The translations under genes and the position numbers were made by a program. Below, in pieces: positions 22,760 through 35,939 of a stretch of 64,000 nucleotides of DNA. The stretch is from assembly GCA_037962975.1 (NCBI GenBank), contig JAYKXN010000233.1, positions 1 to 64,000 of the forward strand. Direction: 5' to 3'. Each line of letters begins with the position of its first letter. Positions within the stretch are counted from its first letter, which is position 1. Source of the stretch: Clitoria ternatea. Lineage: Eukaryota; Streptophyta; Magnoliopsida; Fabales; Fabaceae. The notes under the pieces were generated by a model. The model saw only the letters and a program-made list of their open reading frames with translations. It was not told the DNA's origin and searched no databases.

Positions 22760-23640
22760 AAATCTGCATTACTAATACACCACTAAATTATATTATTCAA
22801 AATTACACATCAAACCTAAATTAGTTATGTAGAATTGAGTACATATTTAATTTGTATATTTATTTTTTTTAATTTGTAAATTATAATTTGAATTTTTTTA
22901 TTTTCTATATTCTAATTTAAAATTTCTAAATTTATTTTTCTAAACACTAATTAGAAATTTATAATTTTTGATTTTCTTAATTTTAAATTGAAAATTCTAA
23001 ATTTATTATTGTTCTAAAATATAATCTTTAAATTTTTATGTTGAAAATTTTAATTTTTAAATTTGTAAAGCTCTAAATTTATATAGCTCTAAAATTCTAT
23101 CATAACATGTCAATGTGTGAAACATATTCTAACAAACAAACTCTATAGTATATCATCTATCCTAAAGTTTAAATGTCAATATTTTTTAAGTGTGCGAATT
23201 AACAAACAAAAAGATATGTTGGTTGTTTCGTCTATGGTTTTGTTCATAATCAAGGACTGTCCCTCGACGCAACTTCATTGTCATAACAGTGCAACAATCC
23301 TTCCTTTCTTTCTTCTTTCGGCAATGACTCACCCACAACAAAAAAATAGATGTAGTTTTTGGTGTTTAAATTAACATGTTTTGGTTGTTATAAACCACCA
23401 TAAATTACTTTTTTGGCATCAAAGAAAGTGTCACTTTCACGTGTGCCACACTGTAAGCCATATCACGTCCCATGCTATTTTACTTTCCTTTCAAAAACTA
23501 ACATTTCGTGTTGGAGCAGGTGTTCACCATAGGTCAATGGTTGCATTCTTGGGACTCAACAGAACTGGTCATGGAATTTTATGGGCCTTGGGTGATGCAA
23601 AAGATAAAGGTCCCTTGGTATTTTTTTCCTTTCCAAAGAA
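22760..23640. other. AT-rich stretch, no gene recognised
   Basis: 22850-23100 is very AT-rich with repeated AATTT(A/T)AAATT words. The open frame at 23381-23653 has no domain I can name. Confidence 0.5.
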
Positions 23641-23825
23641 GAAAATTTATTAAATAACCAAATTAACATTAACAAAGTCATTGTAAATTCTGAACACATG
23701 AATTAGATATGTCATGTTAATGTAAAGCATAATAATAAACAAGAAAATAATGAACGGTACTCTAATGTTTTCTTTCAAAAATCCACTCATTCCCCCTACA
23801 CCAAAGCAAAAAAAAAAACATAAAT

Positions 23826-24108
23826 TATCATAAAAAAAGTTTCTTCTAGCATTTTTAGATGCAAAATCATTAATGAGAACATCAACATCAATACTCCCTA
23901 ACATATCCTTGTTAACAGATAAAATTGTCAAATCATTCAATCTCTCTTGTGAAATTGATAATCTTAAATAAGTTTTTATTAACTTTAGTTTTGAAAAACT
24001 TCTTTAAGCGAATGCTATAGTTATAGGCATAACTAATAAAATTTGTAAGCGATTGAGACATTTGGATAACAATGTACAACTTTGATGAACTTGAGAATTT
24101 CAATGGCT
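23826..24108 (-). pseudogene. hAT transposase, C-terminal dimerisation part
   Basis: Minus-strand frames read FIKVVHCYPNVSIAY, then with a frame change FSKLKLIKTYLRLSISQER, and then LNDLTILSVNKDMLGSIDVD. This is the C-terminal hAT dimerisation region of plant transposases usually annotated as ZMYM1-like or TTF-type zinc finger proteins. Stops and frameshifts are present. The rest of the gene resumes at 27912, on the other side of the solo LTR inserted at 24114. The two halves are adjacent once the LTR and one copy of its GACAT duplication are removed. Confidence 0.8.
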
Positions 24109-25284
24109 GACATTGTAACATCCTATTTTCATCACAAATAGGAAATAGATATTAATATATTTCTTGAGAAATACTTACTATAAGTTAGTTTATTATTATC
24201 ATTTTTTTTGGAATTTTGGTATTTATATTTTTATTATTTGTTTTTTAAAAATAATAATAATAATAAATGAAAATATTTCTAAATGAGAATTTTAAAGTGA
24301 CTTAATTAGTATTCACTAATTAAGAAAATTATATTAAGAATTTTTAATATCTTTATTATTCACCATTTTTATTTTATGTTGTTATATATATATATTGTTT
24401 TTACATATTTAAGATTTAACTCTTATTAGAATTTTAAAATAAAATTTTGAAGGAATTAGACTATGGTTCTTTTGAACTTTTTGATCTACATAATATTTAT
24501 AATTTTCTGGAATTTTTTAAAAATTTTGAATTATTTTAATAAAATAATATATTTTAAATAATTTTAAATTCATATAAAGTTGCTTAAAATTAAAAATATT
24601 TACAAGAATGTAAAGTTAAATTATAAGAAAATTTTATAAAATCCATTTCAAGTAGACTTATCTAAAAATTATCGGTTTGAGAAAAATCTTGATTTTTTCT
24701 AATCGTTAAAAAATTAGAAACGTATCAATAAATTTTTATTAACAGAAAATTTTAGATTTTTAAAATTTCAGCTTTATATTACTTATTATAAAAGTAGTGA
24801 GGACTAATATAATATCGTTAAATTTCAAAAAGGACTCATTTTGAATATTTAAAATATACCGAGTGAAGGGTTACTATTTGACTTAATAATTTTGCCAACA
24901 ATTACTATGCAAATCACTGTGCATGTATGAAATTTTCAAAAGATGCACAGTAACCTAGAATAAAAAATTTAAAATTGTATAGTACTTTTATATTAAAATA
25001 ATGGAATACATAGTAAATTTTTTTCCTATAAATACCGAAGGATTTCTTCTTTAGAATTCATAATTTCAGATTAAGTTCTCTTAATATAGTAGTGCTAGTG
25101 AGATAGTGGTGGAAGTGAGAGAGAGAAGAAAAGTTTTTGGAGAGAAGGTTCTGCCAAAATCCTAAAGTAAGAATACTTCACTTTTATATTTTTTGGGTTA
25201 TTTTCATATCGTTTTTAGAAATCTGTTATTATACTGGAAATAATATTATTTTAAGTTACTATTCTGTATAGTAACACTATTTTA

Positions 25285-25495
25285 ATAGTAAATTACTATT
25301 TCAATAGTAAATTACTATTCAAATAGTAAATTACTATTTACTATTACTATTTACCTTTACTATTACTATTTACCTTTACTATTCACGTTTTACTATTTAC
25401 CGTTACTATTCATGATTTACTATTTACTGTTACTATTCACATTTTACTATTTACTGTTACTATTTACGATTTACTATTCACTATTCACTATTCAA
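25285..25495. repeat. TACTATT-rich degenerate tandem array
   Basis: About 20 imperfect copies of a 10-12 bp motif of the form TTTACTATTYAC, lying 250-460 bp downstream of the LTR TATA box. Confidence 0.8.
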
Positions 25496-25794
25496 AATTT
25501 ACCATTTTTTATTTTAAGTTGTAATCTTAATTTTCATCTTGTAATTATATTAAAATGAAATTGGTATGTTTTAGAACTCGGAGACGAGGCGCGTATGAAT
25601 TTTCAATAACGAATCGGTATACAAGAGGTAAGGGGGAGTGAGATAAGAATATAATATGAAAGACATAAGAATAAAGGGAGGAGTCCCCTACTCCTTTTAA
25701 ATTTAATAATATTATTATTTTAAAGTAATAACTTCTCAACTTAAAATTTATAATAAATTTAATATATTATGTAACTTATTCTGAAATATCTATA

Positions 25795-25985
25795 CATGGA
25801 TCTGAATTATTATAACTTATACGGACTGGACTAAACCTATGCAAGGACTTGGATTTTTATATCCTATATGGATCAAACTAAACCTATGCAAGGACTTGGA
25901 CTATTATGACCTGTCTAGACTGAACTATACCTATGCAAAGACTGGATATATGGACTTATATAGACCTGTGCGAGGAATGGACTAT
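25795..25985. repeat. Imperfect ~50-bp repeats in the solo LTR
   Basis: Three to four degenerate units contain AACCTATGCAAGGACTTGGA followed by a short AT-rich spacer. Confidence 0.7.
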
Positions 25986-27911
25986 AAGGACTCAAAATCA
26001 AATCTACTAATTTAAATAACCATTAAAAATTTGAATTATATTTATAAGCGTTATTTAGTTGATTTGACTTGATTATAGTTAATTATATTTGATTTCGATT
26101 AATGATATTGTGATTTATAATATTAGACTGTGATTAATAATATACAATTATGATTGATGATATTTGATTGTGATTGATGAGATTACTATACTTGATTGTG
26201 GTTAATGAATGATTGATGACCTTGTGATATGAAGTTTGAGCATATAGCAAGCATGACGGAAAGTTAAAACTCAGTAAGAATTTTATTACCTTACTCTTTA
26301 AATTTTTATTCCAAGAGAAAGTATTTTATAATTATTTTAGCCTCTTATTTCTTCTTAGAAATAATTTTTATTAACTTTATTTTTAATCTCTATAATAAAA
26401 TCTAGTATTAGAAAGAAGCTATTTTATGAAAATCAGAGGTTGAGATAATTAATTCTTGAATTAAAGAAAATTTTTATAGTTTTAAGTATTCTTAGTTAAT
26501 GATTTTAAATTCTTTTCTTAGAAATTAGAAGTTTAAAGTAAATTATTTTGGTTTTCCCCAACGAAATAACTAAAGAATATTTTGTGGAGATTTCAAAAAC
26601 TCAATCTAGTTAAGATTCAAATTGAGAAAGATTATGTAAATATATGAAGATTTTTAAGAGAAAGATTTGAGATATTTAAGGCTTGGAAACTTAATTTTGG
26701 TAAGATCTGAATTTGAAGACTGTACTAAATTATTTCAGTATAACAGAAGTTCAAAGAAGAACTTATGGAAATGTACAGTTTATTGTGATGATTTTGTGAA
26801 CCATTATGGTATTTAATAATTGAGTTTCTAAAAGCCTTAACCAACTAAATATACGAGTAGTTCATGCATCATGAATCATTAAAGAGAAATGAGATGTGAT
26901 ATTGCCTGGGGACGGATTATAGAAACCGAGGATACATTAGAGGAGGCTTAATTGCGAGCCTTAGGATGAGAGAGTGTGAAAGGGTGCTTCAGGTGACCTG
27001 GGGTCGCTCCCTAGTGTCGGGTACTTTCACAATAAAAACTTTCTCAGTCTGACTAGTCTCTAAGTGTTTCCACGCCAGTTGAGCTGTTCATATGCCATGA
27101 AGGCATTTATGTTATTATTATCCAGAATTTATGAAACAGTGTAAACTCCTGGTTGGCCCAGTGCAAACTAAAACTTTAAGGGCCCACATGCATAAACTGA
27201 ATGAGATAGTAGCATAAGCATTACATAACATTCATGTGATTGTGACATTCTATATGAATGGTTATGAATGAAAATATAAGTGTTATGTATGTGGAAACCC
27301 TATATTCATAATTGATTGTATATGAGATTATGACTGATATTACTATATTAGTTTGTGAAAACCCTTATGCTTATGTCTTATCTGTAATATATTATATTTT
27401 GTTTCTCACTCCTTCTTGTTTGAATTTTTGTGTCCAAAATATATGTTATATGATATATAGCTAGCAGTCCAAGATGGAAGGATATGTAATTACAAGAGGA
27501 TAAAGTGGTCTCATCCTCAATCGATTAGATGAAGAGATATGACAAGAGTAGGATTCAAAAACTCGATGGTTCAAGGACTAGGAAATGTTTGTTCACATTT
27601 GTAGTAGAGGTATAGTTTAGTTTTATTTTGCCTTATTACAATATCAAGTAGATAATTGTAACAAGGTAAAGGTTAAACTTTGATAAACTCTTTCATTCGG
27701 ATATAATATTGTAATGATTTATCACTTATGATTTCTATAAATTATTTTGTCATTATGGACAAATATTGAAAGACAATTTTTTTTACTTTCAATATTCAAA
27801 GGAAATCAAATGTATATACGTCATTGTATACACGAGATAAAGAGTGATAAATATGTATATCTTTCTAAAAGTTTTTTTTATCTCGTGTATATAAGGGGGT
27901 GTTACAGACAT

Positions 27912-29945
27912 TGCATCATTAGGCAAAGTCATTTTCTATACTTTCAATGTAGGCAAAACAATTATCTAAATCAACATTTGATAAATTGCAATGAGAAAAT
28001 TAGAATGAACTTTATCAAAATATTCTTTCAATTCATTATCATTTAATAATTTTAACTTTTTTGAAATAAATAAAAATCTAAAAATATTTTTAAAAATTTT
28101 TATTACACAAATCTAGTCTTTAAAAAAATAATAGTTATGTCTATAATAACTAAAAAATAATCAACTCTAAATGACTCGTCAGTCGATTGAACTTCTTCAT
28201 TATGACTATTCTCATGAAATTGTTTTTCCTAATAACATGGTATTTTGTTAAAAGGATAGGTTCAATATCCACATCAAGTGCAACTTCTTTAGCAATATTC
28301 ATACTATATGTGAAACTTTCAACTCTATACTTTTTAAAAAACAACAATACATCTTTTAATTGTTTTATGGTAGCATCAATGCATGTGGACTTAGATTGTA
28401 ATTTATTGTTCCCCATATTAATAGCAAATAAATATTATACCAAGTAATCATAACCAACAAAAGTTCTCAAGTGCATTAGCCAAACTCTTAACTTCACTTT
28501 TTGATCTAGCATCATCACAAATTTTATGTAATTCCTACCAAAAAAGTCTTATTTGGGAGCTTGAAATCTAATAGCTTTAATACTTTTAATTCGACTCTCT
28601 CATTGGGTATTAGACAAAGATTTCATAGTTAACTCAAACATAATCACCAAGAATTTTCTAACTTTTCGATGAACTTGGACATAATGAATATATGCAATGA
28701 ACAATTTCATAAAAAGAAACGACTTTAACACAAGAATGTGTCATATCACTAGGGTAAGATTGAGAATATGACAAGCATAAGACGCATATAGTGCTCTCTG
28801 GTTTATTTCAAGAATCGCCTTTGAACTCCTTCGTGCTTTCTTTTCATGTTAAAACCATTATCATAACCTTAGCCTCTCAAATAATCAATATTAAGATCAA
28901 GAGACTTTAACACGTCTTATAACTCATAAAAGAGTCTCAATCTAGACGTGTCATCTACTTTTAAAAACACTAAAAAGTACTCCTTAGTTTTTATTTTATT
29001 ACTTGACATATTCACATATCATATTTGTTCGTGATGACTCACGTCAAGGGTATAATCAAGAATTACTGAAAAATATTTTGCTTTCTTAATGATATTTATA
29101 ATGGAACTTCTAAAACTATAGGCCAAAAATAAAATTAAATAATTTTGAATTTTATGCTAAAGATAGTGATAATGAATTTCACGACTTTGAATGCGTTTAA
29201 TATGATCTTGCATTTTCATTAGATCCTCGAAAAACCAAATTATTTTTAACAAGACATTTCACAACTGAAAGTATTCTTAGTAAACCTTGTCACCAATGTC
29301 TTTTTCTTTCATAATCTCTTATAAATTTTTATCAAGGTTTGATTTTTGTCCAATCTTGCTTTCAATTCATTCAAGTATTCATGTTAGTTATATGTTTAAA
29401 ATTATTTTCATGTTTTTTAAGTCTCTTACTAATATGCTTCCAATCACTAAAATCCTCATTTGCCAATAAAATTTTCTTGTTATCATATTTAAACAACTTA
29501 CAACAAAAACATTATACTCTATCAACATGCTTGGAATAAACCAACTATTTTTTTTATCATTAGTCTTACCATTATGTAGTTTTCTAGAACAATAGGCATA
29601 TGAAAAATGTCTAAAAATATTATCCAAAGGAAGAAATAAGATTCTTTTCTCTATTAGGTCTCTTTTTAAAATATCTATTTCCTTGTTATCAAGATTACCT
29701 TAGTTTTTAGGATCATAAATATCTAAATGAGAAATTAATTGTTCTTCATCAACGTTAATATTTTTCGTATTAGATTTATTTGACACATCATTAGGTTCAC
29801 TAAAATTATTAACTTCATTCTCACTTAAATGACTTTCATTATGCACAATTTTAATTGATTGATCTAAATTTTCATAAAAATCTACATCTTCAAAAATAAA
29901 TTTATCAAGATCTCTTTTTTGTGATTAAATTAACTCTTCCTTTCA
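27912..29945 (-). pseudogene. hAT transposase (ZMYM1/TTF-type), main part, degenerate
   Basis: On the minus strand, from right to left, frames show an acidic N-terminus ending HLDIYDPKNLGNLD (about 29800-29690), then a TTF-type segment with FRHFSYAYCSRKLHN and WFIPSMLIEYNVF. A catalytic-domain stretch follows, with DDTSRLRLFYEL, SLDLNIDYLRG and GYDNGFNMK (about 28960-28840). After it comes SKSTCIDATIKQLKDVLLFF, then KEVALDVDIEPIL (28400-28250). These are landmarks of plant hAT proteins with TTF zinc finger, DUF4371 and dimerisation domains. Many stops and frameshifts exclude function. The C-terminus is at 23826-24108, beyond the solo LTR. Confidence 0.8.
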
Positions 29946-30367
29946 TTTTTGTTTTTTTCTAGGGGTGTTAATTTCATCCATTTATCCATTAAATATTCAA
30001 TCCATCCATACAAAATCCATCAAATCCATCTATTTATAAAATAAAAATATGATAGATTTAATGGATTAGACCTCATTTATTTATTGGATGGATATGGATA
30101 AATCCATAAGAATTTTAATCCATTGGATCCTACCTATACTGCTGCTTATGGGTTCTCTAATGTGGTCAACATGCAATGTCCCATTTTACATGTTCTAATG
30201 ACGGATAACCAATTCAAAATTTGATTCTCATCGTACTTTTCCAATTTTGAAGTAAAATTTTAATTTATCAATTAATTAAGATTTAAATTTATCTTTATTG
30301 AAACAATCAATATTAATTATTAAATATTTTAGATAACCAAATCTAATTTCTATAATTAATTAGATGC

Positions 30368-30369
<2 letters not shown>

Positions 30370-30410
<41 letters not shown>
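30370..30410. repeat. (CA)n microsatellite
   Basis: About 20 uninterrupted CA units. Confidence 0.95.
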
Positions 30411-30416
<6 letters not shown>

Positions 30417-30754
30417 TCTCATTCATTCTGATTTTATCCTCAAGTTATTTAACCAATTATGAAAACCGAAAATAAAAAAATAAAAAGGAAGATTCAATGT
30501 GCTTATAGATATAAATAGTGAGAACTTTTGGTCATAAATGGCTTTAATTCTTTTTGGGGAATTTTCAGAGGTATATGAAAAAATTCTTACCTAATTTGAT
30601 CTTTTTCTGCTCTGTATAAGCATGTTAGTCATTCAAAAAAAATCAATGTGAAAGATAAGATAAATAATGATGTTTTTTATGGAAAAAAATTGACTTTGAA
30701 AATAAATTTCTAAAAGAAAAGAAGCACGCACTACAAAAATTATGTCTAAGGATT

Positions 30755-31035
30755 AAGAATATAAAGTGAGAAAATAAAAAAAGTTAAAAGAATAAATTTG
30801 GAGGGTAAAAATTAAATGAAAAATATGGAGGGAAATTAAAAGAAAAAAATTAGAGAGAAGAAAAAGAGAAATTAAAGTGTAATAATTTAAAGTGAGAAAA
30901 TAAAAAAATTAGAGAAGAAAAAGATAATATAAAGTGAGAAAATAAAAAAGAATTAAAAGAAAAAATTGGATAGTAAAAAAAGAGAAACTAAAATGTAAGA
31001 ATATAAAGTGAGAGAAAATAAAATAAATTTAAAAA
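30755..31035. repeat. Purine-rich degenerate tandem repeat
   Basis: Irregular units of AAAGTGAGAAAATAAAAAAR alternate with GGAGGGAAATTAAA. The plus strand is almost pure A/G with scattered T. Confidence 0.75.
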
Positions 31036-31940
31036 AATAACACTATTTTTTAAATGGATGATTGGATATCCATCCATAAAAAAGATGTTAATGAATGAAT
31101 TGAGTGAATTTAGTTAATTAAGGTTACAGATTAGATGAATATTACTAGAGTTTTTAAATGAATCATAAATTGATTAATGGATGGATTTTGTCTATCTAAT
31201 AAAATTTAATTCATACCTTATCTAAACCATCCATTTGGCACCCTTTCTTTTTTTTCACTTCAAGATAAATGTTTTTATGAGACATATTATGAAAGATAAA
31301 TTAAATAGTAAATTAATAGCACCTGGAAAGAGAAGCTGACATTGAATATTCATTCAGAACTTTACATATGCATGTTAATTCCAATAGCTAAATGTAAACA
31401 TTATACAAACTAATATGAAAATTAAAACAATCAATCAATTAGGAATAACTATTATAAAATTAAAACTCAAAACATTCTTAACAATAATATAAAAAAAAGA
31501 ATTAAACAGTTAACAATGACTATGAAAAAATAAAAAACCTTGTAAATATCAAAATTAACAAAATATTAATATCAAAATGAATAAAGTTAACATAGACTTG
31601 GAACGAAAATAATAAATTGGTAAGATAATTTATATAACAAAAATTAATAAACAACTGATTTATAAGGAAAATAATAAATAACTTTTCATGTTCCTAAATT
31701 CTTAATATTAGTCATATATTTTTATTTTTAAAATAAAATAAATTACAATATAATTAATAAAGTGATTTGGAAGGTGAAACACATACCAATTTTACAATTT
31801 TCCAATGTAATTGTGATGTAATTAAGTGTGAGTTAAAGTGAAAAAGATTATAAAAACAAAAAGAAAAAGGAATAATGAAACAAGAAAATTTTAGTTAAGT
31901 GCAATGCATGTCATTAAAACTTTAAAACAAAATTATCATG

Positions 31941-32012
31941 CTAGGAAGGGGTTAGACCTTTGACTATCTACTTAAGACACAGACACCCTATTCACTGAGC
32001 TACGATTGATGC
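31941..32012 (-). ncRNA. tRNA-like relic (tRNA pseudogene or SINE head)
   Basis: On the minus strand an A-box-like TAGCTCAGTGAATAGGG (32002-31986) is followed about 27 nt later by a B-box-like GGTCTAACCCC (31958-31948). The spacing is close to that of a tRNA. The acceptor stem does not pair well and the T-loop lacks TTCRA, so it is unlikely to be a working tRNA. A tRNA-derived SINE head is an alternative. Confidence 0.4.
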
Positions 32013-32076
32013 ATTAAAAATTATGGATTTTCCCTCTTACACAATCTAAATATTTTTTATTTTGGATCCTTATCAA

Positions 32077-32126
32077 TAATAGGCCCTAGGCAATTGCCCT
32101 TATTCCCAGGGCCCAAGGACGGACGT
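32077..32126. repeat. Possible right end of the ZMYM1-type hAT element
   Basis: AGGCCCTAGGCAATTGCCCT followed by CCCAGGGCCCAAGGACGGAC is typical of the GC-rich subterminal and terminal sequence of plant hAT elements with TTF/ZMYM1-type transposases. If so, the element ran from about 23.8 to 32.1 kb including its insertions. The left counterpart was not found. Confidence 0.4.
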
Positions 32127-32355
32127 GAATTCAATTAATGACTAACACCTATTCCAAAGCTGATTTACAAAGCATCAATTAACAAATATGTGATTATTGG
32201 ATTATTATTACATAAAACACATTTTGTATTTGACATCCCTATCCAATTATTTTTGCTAGATTTGGTTTAGTTTAGACTTCATTCCCGATTACCCTCCATA
32301 CAAATGAGCACACCTTTAGAGATGTAATTCTGCACCAAACTATTTTGTAAACTTG

Positions 32356-34061
32356 TGTAACACCCTGGAGCCAACTTGCAAATCCCAAGATAATTACCCT
32401 CACCATATAAAATCTTATGGATAACTTATTTTTCACCTGTTAATTATCAAGTGATTCACAACCAGATTCCAGAGGTTACTGATACAATATCAGAGTACGC
32501 AATCTTTACATAATTAACTTCTTATTATTATACATAACATCAGAGTTCCATACATATTATATTTTACAACAGACACCTAGATCTTATAAAATATAAAGAT
32601 GTAAAATACCAAAATATAGCATACACATAATACAGTCATAGTAGTCACGCAAGCAAGCATCAGCCTCAAGAGCCTTCATAATTTATCCACATCAAGCATC
32701 ATCCACTTTGTCACATATCTTCCTGGTTAACCACTAAAGGGTTGCCACAAGTAATAGAAAGAGTGAGATAAAATATCAAATAAATAGAAATCAAATTAGA
32801 ACATACACAATCATAAGTAGGATGCTATGCGATGCAGATGCCAAACAAGTATTTTGTATTATACTTATATGTTATTATATTTCGTTCTTTTATATGAATG
32901 AAAATGCATGATGGATCCATTCTGGTGGGAACATCTGCAGTGATTTCTAACAATAACATTTTTACGGATATCCAACTGATACCGCACCCCATAATGCAAC
33001 ACCACATCGGATAACAATATCATAATATCAATAACAAGTGTTGCGGGACCCCCCTTAAGGACACACTGCTTAGTCCTTAAGACGCCCGTGGTATAAAACC
33101 ACCGCAGAGGTCTGTTGCTCAACAGAGCGCGTTCCCCCACTGGGAACCCCCTCAAAGAACCCCTCTGCGGATTCTTTGAACGGCCAATGCATATGATGCA
33201 TGAATGCATTAAATTATCAAATTCCTTTATAATTAATTATAACAATTAATTAAGCATACTTTGTTTGTAATTCAAAGAATATGAAAACACATTTTCCATA
33301 ATTTTTATATCATATTTCAAACATATTTTCCATAACATTTAATAATTCAAAAAATATGGAAACATATTTTCCACGTTATAGTAATTGTTTAATACCATAT
33401 TCCAAACCATTTGACTTCTAACTATATGAGTTTCTAAACAATTAAGCAAGCAATTCTAACTTAATTTCTATGTATTTAATATCCTATCCCCTCTTTCTTA
33501 CCTCAATTGAAGATCCTTAAGCTTTTCTTATGCTAAACTTCTTTGTATTTCCTCAAATCTTCAAGTTTGTGTGATTTCTTCTTATGCAAAATTAAAGAGC
33601 TTGAGTATAACAATGAAGGTTTTGAAAACTTAAAGAGAGAGATGAAAGGTTATAGGATTAGTGAGGTTTTTGGTTTGAGGAAATTTGGAATGTTGGAGCC
33701 TTATTTATAGGCTTCCAATGACAGTTACTATAGCAAATTACTGTAGCAAATCAATGTAGCAAATCACTGTAGCAGATCGAAGTGAAATGAGGCGGTGGGA
33801 AGAATGGAGAACTCTCATAAAGTTACAAGATTTTTCATGTGACGTTTTACTATAGCATTTTACTGTTTACTGTAGAAGATTTTTATTTTATTTTATTATT
33901 CTATTCTACGTTCCATTCTCGTTTAATTCCGTTTTAAGTCAAACTAAAAATATCTTTGTATTCATAATTAAATTTTATATTTTCTAGGATTCATTTCTTA
34001 TTTCTCTGAGAAACTTTAATTTTTCACTGTTTAATTACCGCTTAAAAATTGGGCTGTTACA
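32356..34061 (-). mobile_element. 1.7-kb solo LTR (TGTAAC...GTTACA type)
   Basis: This 1706-bp segment begins TGTAACACCC, ends GGGCTGTTACA and is flanked by ACTTG on both sides (32351-32355 and 34062-34066). A TATA box on the minus strand (TATAAATAA, 33709-33701) sets the orientation. The first 70 bases on that strand resemble those of the 24114 LTR (TGTAACA..CC, then TTTCT..GAGAAAT), so the two are distantly related. A GC-rich block at 33030-33180 has the inverted segment CCGCAGAGG and CCTCTGCGG. No coding sequence is present. Confidence 0.88.
33718..33782. repeat. CTGTAGCAAAT tandem motif
   Basis: Four copies of (A)CTGTAGCAAATCA-like 15-mers lie just upstream of the minus-strand TATA box. 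Confidence 0.8.
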
Positions 34062-34066
34062 ACTTG

Positions 34067-35904
34067 CCCCATTGAAGGATCACCTTGAGATCATAAAGCT
34101 TCATTTGTTGACCGTGCTATGTAGTATCCAACTCTATCAAGTTTCCAAGATATGTTATCTTCCTTAGTTTGAATCATTTGAATTCTTTGTATTTCCTGCA
34201 AAAAGCGTTAGCCAATGGAATTTCCTACTCGAACAAATTCCTTCTCCACTTTACCTCGTATACCTACGCCTTATTTATTCCCACATCAACCACCCTTTTA
34301 TTTTTGTCTAGAGCTACTTGAACGATTCTAGAATACTTCATTTTTAAGCATTCACCAAAAGTTCACCCTTCCTCATAAAATTGAATTTTCACCATTCCCA
34401 ACCTCTGAGTGACCACTTTTTTCAAAGCATCCCTCACCCCCTTCTTACCCCCATATTTCAACAAGTCCCTTCACCATACATTTCCCCGCCCCGATCTATA
34501 GCCACTCATGATCACACACTCATATTTGTTTTCCACCAAGCTAGTTAAGCATACATGTGTTAATATTGTAGTATCATATTTTTTACTCTATACTTCCCCC
34601 GGTCTTAAATATAAACAAATTTTAATGAAGTTTTTTTATCCTATAATATAAGCAAAAATATATTTTTTCAATATTATTAAATGTTTATCTACCAAATATA
34701 TTCTCTTCGTATATATTTTTAAAGCAATTAATTATTTATGTAATAAATAATATTAAAGATATTTTAAAAAGTTATACTAGATATTTAATATAATTAATAT
34801 AAATAATTATTTTCAACTAATATATTTAATATATGTAAAATTAATTATTGGGAGAACATGGGTTGTTTGTTGTATTTAATTGTTAGCAAGTGTCATTGTG
34901 TGTACATGAGAGAATGAACAAATAACAACATATAATTAATATTTTTATATGTAGGGATGCTTAATCAAGGTCCATCAGTTGGAGCTTGTTAGTTAATACG
35001 GTTATTTATCATCTAAGAAGACTATGAGTCGTTTCCATGGTTACAACACATATATGCAACATTTTCACTCTCTTACAAAACTGAGACTTCTCATCACGTT
35101 GTTGGTAGTATTGGTAATGTGTTGAGGACATTGCAATGTTATGACGCCTTTAAATATTACAAGTCTGTGATACAAATTCGTGACACTTTTTATGGATTAA
35201 ATACATAATTTGGCTATTTTTTTATTTTGCTTTAGGGTGGGTTCATTATATTTTGGAAAGTTAAGGTGTGTTATATTAGGTGAGAGATATATAACCATAA
35301 AATCTTAAGTGTGATATTTTTTTTATACTCTCCAACAAGTTTAACTAGGTTTTTAGTTGAGATTTAATTGACTTAATTTTGTTTTTTTCTTTTATCATTA
35401 GGGTTTGTATTCAAAGAATCTCATATGCCTTTTTTTTAAAAGCTTGGGCTCTATTTCTTTTACAAGTCTTAGGGCCCTTGTTTTCTTTTTAATGGATCTG
35501 TGTCGTTGGAAAATTAGGCTACGAAAACACTTAATTATAAAATTTTAAGATATTATGAATCGTGTTCAACACACTTATTATTCTTTACCTTTTTCTATTG
35601 TATTTAATGTAAGATTTTCTTATAAAAAATAATTTTTTAATAAAAAAAGATATAGAAGTTACTTAAAAATTAGGGTTAGTAAATTTTTATAATATTTTTA
35701 AAGGAAAACTTTTCATTCTGACTTCCATAACCAATATTCTCAGGGCACTCACGCGTTAGCATTTTCCTTTGTTTTAATGTGATTCCATAATTTTTTTTAA
35801 AAAATTTATCCCATATCTTTTTAAAAAATTTTAATTTTGTATTTTCGTTTCTTTTAAAGTAATACTATTATTAATGTGGGAGTTGATAACTTACGTCGCA
35901 ATTT
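34067..35904. other. Intergenic stretch, no gene recognised
   Basis: No ORF with a known domain is seen. A CTTCCCCCGGTCTTAAATATAA segment near 34606 resembles the end of a CTCCCTCCGTC-type MITE, without a clear partner. Confidence 0.5.
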
Positions 35905-35939
35905 AATCACTAGTGCAAAAATTGGATATAACAACGGGA

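Larger units (their letters stand above)
24114..27906 (+). mobile_element. 3.8-kb solo LTR (TGTAAC...GTTACA type)
   Basis: This 3793-bp segment starts TGTAACATCC, ends GGGTGTTACA and is flanked by GACAT on both sides (24109-24113 and 27907-27911). It has no coding sequence. A good TATA box (TATAAATA, 25027-25034) gives plus-strand orientation. Length, ends and promoter type resemble LTRs of Tekay/Del-type chromoviruses; that assignment is inference. It interrupts the hAT transposase pseudogene. Confidence 0.88.
29960..31244. mobile_element. Non-autonomous hAT-like repeat with TAGGGGTG end
   Basis: The left end TAGGGGTGTTAATTTCATCC and the reverse complement of the right end (AGGGTGCCAAATGGATGG) share a GGGTG start and an ATCC/GGAT-rich subterminal part. 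The interior has ATCCAT-rich borders, a (CA)n tract and a purine-rich array, with no ORF. Homopolymer flanks hide any target duplication. It abuts the N-terminal end of the hAT pseudogene. Confidence 0.45.

Noticed and set aside
23381..23653. Open frame containing RSMVAFLGLNRTGHGILWALGD
   Set aside because: It looks less random than its surroundings, but I could not place it in a family and there are no splice or promoter signals around it.
32356..34061. This segment as a MULE or MITE because its ends are inverted (TGTAACA and TGTTACA)
   Set aside because: The perfect 5-bp ACTTG duplication, a single good TATA box and similarity to the 24114 LTR fit a solo LTR better. Short inverted ends are normal for LTRs.
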